This document shows, piece by piece, positions 51,701 to 63,700 of a stretch of DNA of 64,000 nt. A model generated the notes under the pieces. It worked only from the letters and a program-made list of their open reading frames with translations, was not told the DNA's origin and searched no databases. A program made the position numbers and the translations under genes. Position 1 is the first letter of the stretch; every line of letters begins with the position of its first letter. Source of the DNA: Annona cherimola (taxonomy: Eukaryota > Streptophyta > Magnoliopsida > Magnoliales > Annonaceae). The stretch is from the NCBI GenBank assembly GCA_030490835.1, contig CM059974.1, forward strand, positions 1,681,501 to 1,745,500. The letters are read 5' to 3'.

Positions 51701-54700
51701 TTTGGTGCTGGTGTTGTAACTTGGAAAGTTCCCTTAGTTTTAATAGTTTGCAAGGTCATTCTTTATTTTTGAAATGTTTTCTCTTGCATTGCTAAAATCA
51801 ATGTCTTCTGCAGTTAACGTGTTCTGAATTTATTGTTCAATTTCCTCTTTACTACTTTATGATCCTCTTAGTTGGTGTATATCTTATCAGAAATGAGGCA
51901 CTTCGAGTGGCTTTCATACATATGGAGGAGAACGTTGCAGCTGATGGAAAAGTTTCAAAAGAATTCTATTCAAAGCTTGTTAAAGCTGATTTGCATGGGA
52001 AGGATCAGGTAGAGGAATGGCTATTATCTTGACATTTTTCTTGCAGTCATCTTATTTCTTTTGCTGCTTTAGAAGTTGTTTTAAATATGTACCATTCGAT
52101 GAAAAGTAACTTTAGATTTGGGATCAATCATGTGATGATGATAGACTTGATGATTCACATGATTGGTGTTGGGAGGTTTTGTTGGTCAATGTTGTTTGCA
52201 TTTTTGGTGGACGTTTTGATCTTATTATTTGAGGCTGCCTTCAAGAAAGTGTTGCGGAAAAGGAGGAAGTAAAACAGATCCATTATCTGTCGGTATTCTA
52301 GGCGGATGTTAGTCTATCAATCAAAATATAGATGGATCAAGACTGGCCTTTTGGTATCTGTCCACATAGAAAGAAGCAAATAAAATAAAGCATTGTACTT
52401 TTGACTGTAAACGTGTCTTGCATTTTGATTTTGCATCTGTTAACACTGGTTGGCATGGGGTTACTGGAAAATGCAAACAAATTGACCTGAAAATTCGAGT
52501 TTCTCAATATTTTGGTCATGGAAGTATATATAAACTAACTACTGTATTTGGATGCTAGTTTAGCTCTGATATGGGCAGATGTTTTCCTTTCTTTTTAATT
52601 AAAGATCAACTTAGAGACCATTTTTCAAGTCTTAGGGAAATTTGTAGTGTATCTTCTAGTTTGCAGTGAAATTTTATAGTTCAATGTAATATTTTGCGAG
52701 CAAAATTTGATAAATCTGTTGGAGAAAAGTTAGTGGTTCTTAAGAGATTGGGGTGGCACTGAAGCAATTCATTTCCTTTCTTTCTCCCTGTCTGTTTTGT
52801 TTTTATTGTTATTATTTTTTGAATTTTCTGTGTTGGATATTGCAAATTAATAAGGGTGAATGGGCCACTCATTTCTTTGATCTGGAGATTGAAAACAGTA
52901 GAAATATGCGAAGGCCATTCTGCAGAAGCTCTGTTGTCCGTGGAGCAGGGCAAACTAACATTTGAAGAGGTTGACTGAAAAGTCTTGGTGACATAGGACT
53001 TTTCTGTCTTGTTTCCGTGTGTTTTGAAACAACTCTCCTCTTGGGCTAATTGTTTATGATGCAAGGCATATCAAAGCTCAAGGAGCTCTTTTTTTGATGC
53101 TCAAGGAGCTCTTAAAGCATTGGTGCAAGGTGCACAAATAAAGAATAAGATACTCAAATATTAAATGTCGTCCTAAATTGTACCCATTAGGGATACTCAA
53201 ATATTGAATGTAGTCCTAAATTGTACCCATTAGGGATAGAGAATATCTTAAATTTCAGTGATCTGACCTTTCAATTTTAAATTCTGTTGAACAATATTAC
53301 TTGGCAGAGTCTAATCTAAAAAATGACACAAGAAACTTTGCAAAAAAATCTATAGCAATGTGGTTATCATGAATTGTAATTATAAGAAACACATTGCAGA
53401 GGATGGATAGGGCAAGTTCTGACTTCATATATTTTTAAGCACTTCCATTGGGTGCACTAGGTGCACTTCATGGTGCAAGAGGTCCCTGAGTGCACCTTGG
53501 CCCTGCTCACGCCTATGCTCATCTTTATGCTTGTTGGTATACTGTATTATCAAACAAATTAATAACACGATATTTCCTATACTCATCCAATTTGATAATG
53601 ATTTTCCTACTGCAGTCACTTTGGATGTTTTGATGCTTTGGGCTACAAGATTCCTCTTCACTGTAGCACAGAGAGTCATCTCGCTGCAATAACAATAAAA
53701 TGATTTCCATCCTGTTGTGATGTAATTTTTTTCTGCTATCTGGTAAATATAATTGTGACAATAGCCAAATGATCTGAGATAACTTTGTATGACAATATTC
53801 TATGCGGGCAAATAATCTGAGATAACTTTGTATGACAATATTCTATGCGGGCAAATCATCTGACATAACTTTGCATGACAATCTTCTATGTTGTCAAATC
53901 ACATGAAGTAACTTCGTATGAGAATATTCAGGGCAGCAAAATTGTCAGATTCTCTGACATAATTTATATAACAAAATTCTGTGCCTATTGACTCCCTCAG
54001 CTGTAAATGGGGCCCATATCAATGATGATATGAAAATCCCATTGGTCATATGACTTAACATAATTTGTCTCACCATAGTATGAAAAATCATCCCAATCAA
54101 ATTCTTGGATGGTCTGCATTTTCTTTAAAGATGTATGTATATTCATGCGTAAATAATGAAAAATGCTTAGATCTATCAACTGATGTATTAAAATGTGATA
54201 ATGCTTTATATAATCATTCATCCACGTAAGAATGATGTTCTAGACAGTTTAGTTACAACTTTAAGATTTTATCATGTTTTTATACTATTTTCAAATGGGA
54301 CCTATAGTTTGGATGGAACTCGGTGTGCTATTGAAATAAATAATTCTAAATAGAATGAATAGAGGTGCAACTCGAGTTCATGAAACTTAGATTTGCCTCG
54401 ACCTTAACTCTATTTATGTAAATCAGGATCAGGTTGAAATTCATGTTGGTAAGTTTTCCTTTCAATTAGAAGTTGAGTTCAGAACTCCCTTAAAAAAAAA
54501 AAGAAGTTAAGAGTTCATAACGATTCCACTTGAATATGCAATAATCATCCAATTTTGTAAGTGGTGGTGATGATGATGACGACGATAAATAGCCTAACTA
54601 GATCTTTTTAGAAAACTTATATTAATATATTTCATTATAGGAAAATTTTAACTGTTCAAAATAAGATAAAAGAAGAAAAATAATAAATTTAAAGGTAAAT

Positions 54701-57700
54701 AACATAAATATAAACATAAATGTAAATGAAAATAATATAATTTGCCTATAATATAATCTCGACATGGTAAATATATATTCAAACACAAAACAATATAAAA
54801 TACGTAAATATGAAGAAATGTTGTTAATTCAACGTCCAATGCACCATTTTCATGCACAGGACTCAAATAATATAATAATTTGTGGAATCATTTTTAAAAT
54901 ATGATGCGCCATTTTCACGTTCGGGATTCAAATCGAATCACCTCCATTTGGAGCAGACTCATACTTTTTTTGGGCTATCCCTCACAACTTAGATATGATT
55001 ATGGGCAATTCAACAACAACAATATCAATGAGATAATAACAACATCTAGGAACTTCCTAGTCACTCATTTTGGTGGTGATGTCATGATGAGGTAACTATA
55101 ACACACCAATGTTAGTGTACTTATTACGCATTGAGTGGTTAATACTAATACTGTGTGGCTCACTTTCTCTTACTATTTCCTTTCGATTGTGTGAATATTT
55201 TTCTTATGTTTAAACATAATATGGCCGTGTTGTTTTTTGTCTATTAATATTGTCTAATTTTTCTTTCTGTAGTTTGAACATGATATTCCAACATGTAATA
55301 TTGCATATGAAACTAAATAGGCATATACAGGAAGTGTCAGGCACTAGACAGCGACTTATAAAAGAAAATAGACTGATAAACCATCATCAATATTGGAAAA
55401 ATGTAAATTAACTACATATTTCTGCAGTACCCAAAATTTTGAAGTTTTTATATATATTTTCTGCCTTTGAAAGAAATTTCATCCAATATGAACCTTTATG
55501 TTTCTGTACCAATACCATATGCCCATACCGTATTGGTTTTCAGGCTGGTTGACAAGTCCCCCGATACCGATGTTTCAGACTGCGATACATATATATTTCC
55601 ATATATTTTTGTTTGCGGTGCTTAAAATAGTTGATTTAGTCAGTGACTTGACATGTTTTTTTGGCCTTTCCTATCTTCAATGAGCAATGAGGCAGTTATT
55701 GTATTGCTAGATTTATCACATCAGAATTACCACCTTCATTCATTATTTGCATTAGCATTCACAGTGACATTTTGGTGGAATATATTATGAGTTATGATGG
55801 GAAGGCATATGATATATCATGCCAAATGCTGGGGGTCATGGTTCAACCAATTTGGTTAAGCCCATACGAGTACTACTGGGATCTAAAGTGAGCATATTTG
55901 AATTGAAAGGCTAGTTAGGTGTTTTTTTGTATGTATATTTGTCTTGTTCCTCCCAACAAATAATTTGAAGCATTTAACTTGCAGAAATTTCCATGTCTGC
56001 AGGGCAGTTCTGCATGCTATTGTACCATAAAACCAACATTGATTATCTTTATATAGATAAACCATTTTCACTAATCCTGTTGAGTTCTCTCACCTTGTGA
56101 ATATGATATCTTGGTACCTTTTAATCCACCTAGGAAATATATTCTGTCAAACTACCGGGAGATCCGAAGCTTGGAGAAGGGAAGCCTGAAAATCAAAACC
56201 ATGCTATAATTTTTACCCGTGGTGAAGCTGTTCAGACTATTGACATGAATCAGGTGCTAACCTTTGCTACTATGTTGTTTCTTTCTTTTGGCTTTGTTGC
56301 CTTACTAATTTAGGTTTTTGTATTTCTTTTGGTCCAATCATATACGCATTTGCATTATATTTCAATAATGGGTTATGTAACAGATCATCATAGTTGATTA
56401 CAAGTTCTTTTATGGAATGAGACTGGCCAACTTGTAATTTCTAAGAGGCCCATGTCACTTGTTTGTAATTTCTTTCAAACAATTCAGCTACCACTTTATA
56501 TCGTTTCTTCATATATCATTTGTCTGGCTACAGATGTCCCTTATTCTTATTATCTCAAAATAGAAATGATCATATTTTCAGGCAGTGGCTTTCAAGTGAA
56601 TAGTTAATTTTCATTGGTAGGAAGTACAAACAATCTTTGGAAGTCAATGCGGCTCATGAACAATATTCACAAATTTGAACTTCCATGAAAACTATCCCCA
56701 AAAATTTCGTTTCAGATGGTTAGTGATATCACCATGGAACTGGCAAATATTTAGGGTGTGAAAACTTTTCCAATTTCTTGATAACTTACGTCAATTTCTC
56801 ATGGTGTTTTTGACATAGTGATAATTTTTTCTCGAAATATTGGCTCTCGTCTCTATTGAACGACACAGATGGAAACTCTTTCCTATTGTGGACAACCTTC
56901 TTTCTCTTAGGAATCCACTCAAACTCCTTCATGAGTCATTCTTGACAACAATCCATCCTATTTACTTTCGAGCAATTAGGCTTTTTGGAAAATCTCCAAT
57001 AAAATTGTGAGCTTAAAACTTTTCATGAGTCATTTTTGACAACAATCATTTTGTGTTTGAGCTTTGTTATGCATGAAACTATGGGGGTGTTTGTTAACAC
57101 ACAAAACTTCTCAATTTATAACTTTTCACTCTCCATACCTACCTTATTTTTTTTAAGAACTATTTCTTCACTTCTTCCTGTGCAACTACCTTACTTTTCA
57201 ACTATTTCTAAATTACCCATACATTTAATCTATATATTTTAACGTTATTGTCTTTACTCATCATCATTATCCCTATTGTATCACATCATTTTCTCAAATT
57301 TCAAAAACTTTGCACCTGAAATTTTTCATAAAATTTTTTATCACTTCCCAAACACACCTTATATGAAAAATATATTTTTGATTAATAAGTTTCTATTTTG
57401 GTATTATTAATTATTATTAATATAAAAATTTAACTTATTCTAATTCTGGAATGACTTTCTCATTTTAAATATGTTAATAATGCCATACTTTTTTAAGCTT
57501 CATGGTGAAGTGTCTAATTTTTCTCTAATTCTTATTTTTTCTTATTTTAGTGACAATTTTTTCAATGGAATTTTAGTGACATAATTAGGTGAAATGTTGA
57601 CAATATCTCTGAAATTAGTATGAATATATTTCTTCATGTCTAGCAAAAATTCTATTTTGTTGCAATTATGAAAACCAGGTTTAGCACGATACTTGTTGAT

Positions 57701-60700
57701 TAGTTTTCTTACATTCACTGTATCATCATAAACTATAATGATGTGACATGAATAATCAAATGAAAAATAATATTCTGGTAATTCATAGTCTAGTTGTGAA
57801 TAGATCAATGAGATAATAACTGTTTAACAAAAAAGGCATGAAGAAAAGGGCAGAAAATTGAAAACGTTAATGACATTGAATTTTTTCGTTGAGTTGGCTC
57901 AAAATAGTGTCTTTCAATCTCGGAACTTTCTGGTTAACTGCAAGAATCTGTCAACTTTATAGTTAACCAAAACTACAAAATGAGACTTAAGTTTCAAACA
58001 TCCTTGTCTGATAATCCTAATTTTATGAATGAGGTTGGTTTGGTCTCTCTCTTTTTTCATTAGGCATAGATTAGGCAATATACTGAAACTGATTAACTGG
58101 TCATAACAAACGCAAACTGCAATCTGTATCTGCATTCTTTGTGGTGTCCAAATTTTGTGGTTTGGCAAGTTCTATTCATCCAAATGCTCCTAACTCTGCA
58201 TTCTTTGTGGTGTTGACAGTTGATCCGATTCTTTGGATCATATGACTTTGACTATTTTTCACCACGGCTTTGTAGAATTAATAGAGTTGATAATGAATAC
58301 TTGTTAAATGTTTTACAAAATATAATTACCATTACTGATAATGAATACCTTTTTTACTGAAATGTGCAGGACAGTTATCTTGAAGAAGCCATGAAAATGA
58401 GAAATCTCCTCGAGGAATTTCGAAGCAATCATGGTCTTCGACCTCCAACTATTCTTGGTATCAGAGAGCATGTCTTTACTGGAAGGTTTTCCTTTCATGC
58501 TCTTATATTGAGTTTGTTAATTCTATGTCTTTTCTTATTATAAATACTGACAATTGTACGCTTCAGTGTCTCATCACTGGCTTGGTTCATGTCCAATCAA
58601 GAAACTAGCTTTGTGACCTTGGGTCAGCGTGTTTTGGCAACTCCTCTCAAGTAAGTCATATGCTGTTCTTACTTAGTTTTTTGTTCGTTGTGCATTATGG
58701 TGCATGGGAAAGAAATTAACTAAAAGAACAAATCCATTATGTGTGAAAAATGACATAAACTGCGTTTCCTATAAACTAGTATCAAGGTTAAATATAGTTA
58801 TAATGCAGCAATCACGTTGAAATGTTCTAATCTGGGCTCACCCAGCCCTTGCTGGTTCTTATCACCAGCTTGGGTGCAATTGGGTTAGGTCAAGGTCATC
58901 CTAAGTTCCTAACATTTACTCTATTTAGAAAGACGAATGATTGCATTAGCCCGGGCTAAGCAAATATATGTCTTAGCCCATTTCAAAATACCCATTTATA
59001 ATCCCTTTTTTTTTTTTTTTTGCTTTTTTCTTCACACATTTGTTTATCTAAGCGTATTTAACATATAAACTAAAATTTACCATTTTTGGATGTGTATATA
59101 TTTTTTTGAGATTTTTAAACATTTGTGTATATATGTATTTAAAAGAGAAGTGATTCTGTTAGCCTAGACTAAGCAAATTTCTCGCTTAGCCCATCTCAAA
59201 AAAGTCATTTACAATACTTTGGTTTTGCTTTTTTTTCATACGCTTATTTATTTAAGTGTGTTTAACATATAAATTAAGTTGTACTATTTTTAGATGTGTA
59301 TATATTTTTTTGAGATTGTTAAAGACAGATGTGTTTTAAATGAGTGATCCTGTTAGCTCGGGCAAAACAAATGTTTCGCTTTGACCATCTCAAAAAACAC
59401 ATTTACAACAATTTTTTTTTTTGCTTTTTTCTTCACACGCTTGTTTATCTAAGTGTCTCTAACATATAAACCAAGTTTTACTATTTTCGGATATGTGTAT
59501 ATACATATTTTAGATTTTTAAAAATAATGGTATTTAAAATCTCAAAAAAATATATACGCATCCAAAAATGGTAAAACTTGGTTTATATATTAAATACACT
59601 TAAATGAACAAGTGTATGAAGAAAAAAACAAAAAAAAAGGTAGTTGTAAATAAGTTTTTGGTGATAGGCTAAGTGAGACATTTGCTTAGCCTTGGCTAAC
59701 AAGATCACTTCTCATTTTAAATACATATATGCATCTTTAACAATTTTTAAAAGATAGATACACATGTCCAAAAATGGTAAAACTTGGTTTAGATGTTAAA
59801 TACAATTAGATAAGCAAGTGTATGAAGAAAAAAAGTTTTAAAAAAATTGTTGTAAATGAATTTTTTAAGGTGGGCTAAGCAAGACATCTGCTTAGCTGGG
59901 GCTAACAGGATCATTCCTTTATTTAAAAGACCCCTATCTTTAAAAATCTCGTTAAAAAAAACACATATCCAAAAAATGATAAAAGTTAGTTTATATGTTA
60001 AATACAGTTAGATAAACAAGTGAATGAAGGAAAAAAAACAGAAAAAAATTTTGTAAATGAGTTTTTTAAGGCGGGCTAAGCGAGACATTTGCTTAACTTG
60101 GACTAACAAAATCATTTCTCTAATTAAAAATCCGAAAGAAAACACTTAACAAATCATCTAATTATTAACCTCCGCTACATTGTCTGAAGTCTATTTCAAA
60201 TTATCTTATTTAAATGATTTTTTACTGCTAACCATTTGCACATTGCACCTAACCCTGTAGCATCTGCAGACTTGAGTAATTATCCATGTCATTGATCCTT
60301 TGCAGAGTTCGGATGCACTATGGCCATCCTGATGTTTTTGATAGAATTTTTCATATTACTCGAGGTGGCATAAGCAAGGCATCCCGTGTTATCAATATTA
60401 GTGAAGATATATATGCAGGTACATATAACATCTTGATCTGCTGCTGTTTATGATGTTTCTAGGGTCTACAGTATTGTTATGTATACGTTGTACTAAATAT
60501 GTGACAAGTATAATCCATGCCTTCAGGTTTCAACTCTACATTACGGCAGGGCAACATTACCCACCATGAGTATATACAGGTTTGCATGAGGCCTTTCTCC
60601 CTATTGATACTGTATATGTGAGTCTCAATTCTGTGGAACTGGTTCATGGAACTCGCATGGATGATCTATCAAAAATTCAATCTCCATGAGTTCCAATTCA

Positions 60701-63700
60701 ATGGAATCATGAATTGAATTCATGGAAACTCATTTTGGCCTAACTTGATCATTAATGAACATTCAATTTGACCATTTTAAAAGTCTAAATTTTATCTAAA
60801 TTAAAGATTTACATAGTTCATATTTGGAGGTTAATAGATGCACTATTTGATTCTTATAGGTATTTAACTTTTAATTAAAATCTATGAACTAAGGGACCAG
60901 ACCTAGTGCATGGGGCGTCTGCATATTTGGGGTTGCAGAGAGGTGTCCATTTATGCAGCCTTTCTCTTCTTTCACAAGGAGGCTATTTATCATGTCTCGA
61001 ATTTGTAACCTCTGATTGTAAAGGAAGCAACTCTTACCGTTGTGCCTTGTCCTGCCCTCTTTTAATTAAAATCTATTCCTTGTAAAATATTCTTATGTAG
61101 ATGAATTATTTTATAAATAATTGTGAGATTTTTGTAATAATGATGTGGAAAAGTGAGGAAGAACATGATTTAGTGTTGCTACTCCATTTGGGCCTACCTT
61201 GATGATGAAATCGAAATGCAATCTAAACATTGCATATGATATAATTTGTTTAATTAGCACACTATGTTTCATCCATATCAAATATTTGTATAGGCCCCAT
61301 TTGATATGAGTGATAAAAGTGTAAAATCAACAAATACAAGTGTTTGATTTGTGGGCACGTTTAGCAAGATGTAAAAGAAGTTGGGAAAATTATCGAAAAA
61401 ATGTGACAATAAGGTGACAAAAAATGAAGATAATAATTAGTAGTGAAGAGAATAAAGATAAAATAAATAGGCTCTAGTTCAAAGCAAACGTGTACATTGG
61501 GCTTTGATGCACACGCTTTCATGAATTTTTTTTGTTTCATTATTTAACATTCATATGTGAGCCCAAGCATGAAACTTTTATATATGCAATTTGGCATTTT
61601 TTATTTTGAAATTTTAAAAAAATTAAAAATGTAAAATTGAATGTATAAAAAATTTCATGCTTGGGCCCACATATGAATGCCAAAAAATTTTAAAAAATGG
61701 ATCATGCAAGCGTGTCTGTTGAAGCTTAGTGCACAATTGCATTGAACTGGAGCCCGAAATAAATATGGTTGTTGTGGGAAAAGATATGAAAAAATGGTTC
61801 AAAGTTAGAGGTAATAATAGAAAAGTATAATAGTTGGGCAATTAAGATGTTGAATCATATCAAAAGACGCATAAAAAGGAACAATAAAGATTTTTTTAAC
61901 CTCTTGCCGAACAGACCACGTCTATTTAAAAATTGTTAAATATACCATCTGAAACATTATTCCTGTATAGATAAATGATTCTGTAAATTATGATAATATT
62001 CCAATAAGTCTGTGGATTTGAGTGATTTTGTTATTTTATATATATGATTATAAATATTTTTAGGGGGTTTTGTTTACATCACAAACTTTTCAAACTAAAA
62101 CTTTTCAATCTAAAATTTCTCATTCTCGACAATTACCTTTTTTTAAAATTATTTTTCACTTCTTTCTATGCAACTACCTTACTTTTCAATCATTGCTATA
62201 CAATTATTTATATATCTGACCTATCTATCTTAACTTTATTCTTTTCACTCCTCATCATTACCCCCATCATATCACATTATTTTCTCTCATTTTAAAAACT
62301 TTTATACCAAAAACTTTCCATCAAAACTATCACTTCCCAAACACAGCGTTAAGTAGGTGCAACCCATCAAAAGATTGATCAAAAATGATTTCCGGTACCA
62401 TTATGAAAAAACGTTTTAAAGTAAAATGGGCGGATTGGTTTTTAATTTAAGCATCAAAATGGGGCTGCAACACAAATACTTTTGTATAATTTGCATGGAA
62501 GTATTTCCTTGGTTTTGAGGGTAATGTGCGAAATGATTAAATATGACTATCTATGTGGATTGTGTTGGGTCAGTTTTGATGGATGCATGAAATGATGAAA
62601 TATAATCCATTCATTATATTTAGCACTATTCATTTGATTAGAATAGTATTAACCATTTAAATCAGGCCTATGGGTTTTAAAAAGATATAGGGCATGTTTG
62701 TTTAACACATAATTTTCAATCTAATACTTTTCGCTCTTCACAACTACCTTATTTTTAATTATTTTTTCACATTTTCCTATTCTACACAACTACTCATACA
62801 ACTAACCTATCTATTTTAATTTTATTTTCTTTACCCCTCATCATTGCCCCTATCATATCACATCATATTCTCGCAATTCAAAAACTTCTACAATGAAAAC
62901 TTTTCATTCAAAAGTTTTATGATTTTTCAAACTTACTGATTGGCAAAATTAGAAAATTCATCAGTATAACTGCCAATAACTTGTGTTTGCACAGGTTGGA
63001 AAGGGTAGAGATGTTGGCTTGAATCAAATTGCATTATTTGAGGGTAAAGTTGCCGGTGGTAATGGAGAACAAGTCTTGAGCAGGGATGTATACCGGCTTG
63101 GGCAACTTTTCGATTTCTTCCGAATGTGCTCTTTCTTTTTCACAACTGTTGGTTATTATGTTTGCACAATGGTATATCTTTCTCTCTCTCTCTCTGATCA
63201 TTGATAAATTGATGTGCATTTATGCATGGTTGATGTGTGTATGAATGCATCAATTTATTAATTTATGGTGTACATTATGCAGATGACTGTTCTCACTGTT
63301 TATGTCTTTTTGTATGGAAGAGTGTATCTGGTATGACATCTTGCATCCTGGCCATCTCTTATGACTTTGCTTCATTTACTACATTGAACGAATTCACCTA
63401 CTCATATATTCTGCTCAACATTTCAGGCCCTTTCTGGACTTGATCGAGGCATTTCAAGGCGAGCAGCAAGGTTGTTGAGCAACACTGCACTCGATGCAGT
63501 TTTAAATGCTCAGTTTTTGGTCCAGATTGGTGTTTTCACTGCAGTGCCGATGATAATGGGTTTCATTTTAGAGCTCGGATTATTGAAGGTCTTGTTAGAT
63601 TTATTTTATTATTGTTATTAATATTCACTTCAAGATTTTTCTTTGGACAGGAAATGCTCAGTTCTTGGTTGACTTCCACTGTTAAGCTATAAACAATTTT

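Larger units (their letters stand above)
52009..56133 (+). other. Intron 35 of the callose synthase gene (4.1 kb)
   Basis: Contains a 46-bp tandem pair (ACTCAAATATTAAATGTCGT and on, 53147-53238), a minisatellite of about 51 bp at 53766-53990, a decayed MITE at 53990-54370 and AT-rich filler. The frames at 52087-52272 and 52681-53064 match nothing I know. Confidence 0.7.
60580..62994 (+). other. Intron 40 of the callose synthase gene, mostly MITEs
   Basis: From left: decayed family E sequence (60615-60880 with GGAACTCGCATGGATGATCT, and 61190-61335), unassigned sequence at 60890-61080, a nested MITE (61352-61920), a family A or E scrap (61930-62050), a Tourist-like MITE (62063-62350), another scrap (62500-62690) and a last Tourist-like MITE (62690-62932) 60 bases before exon 41. 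Confidence 0.7.
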
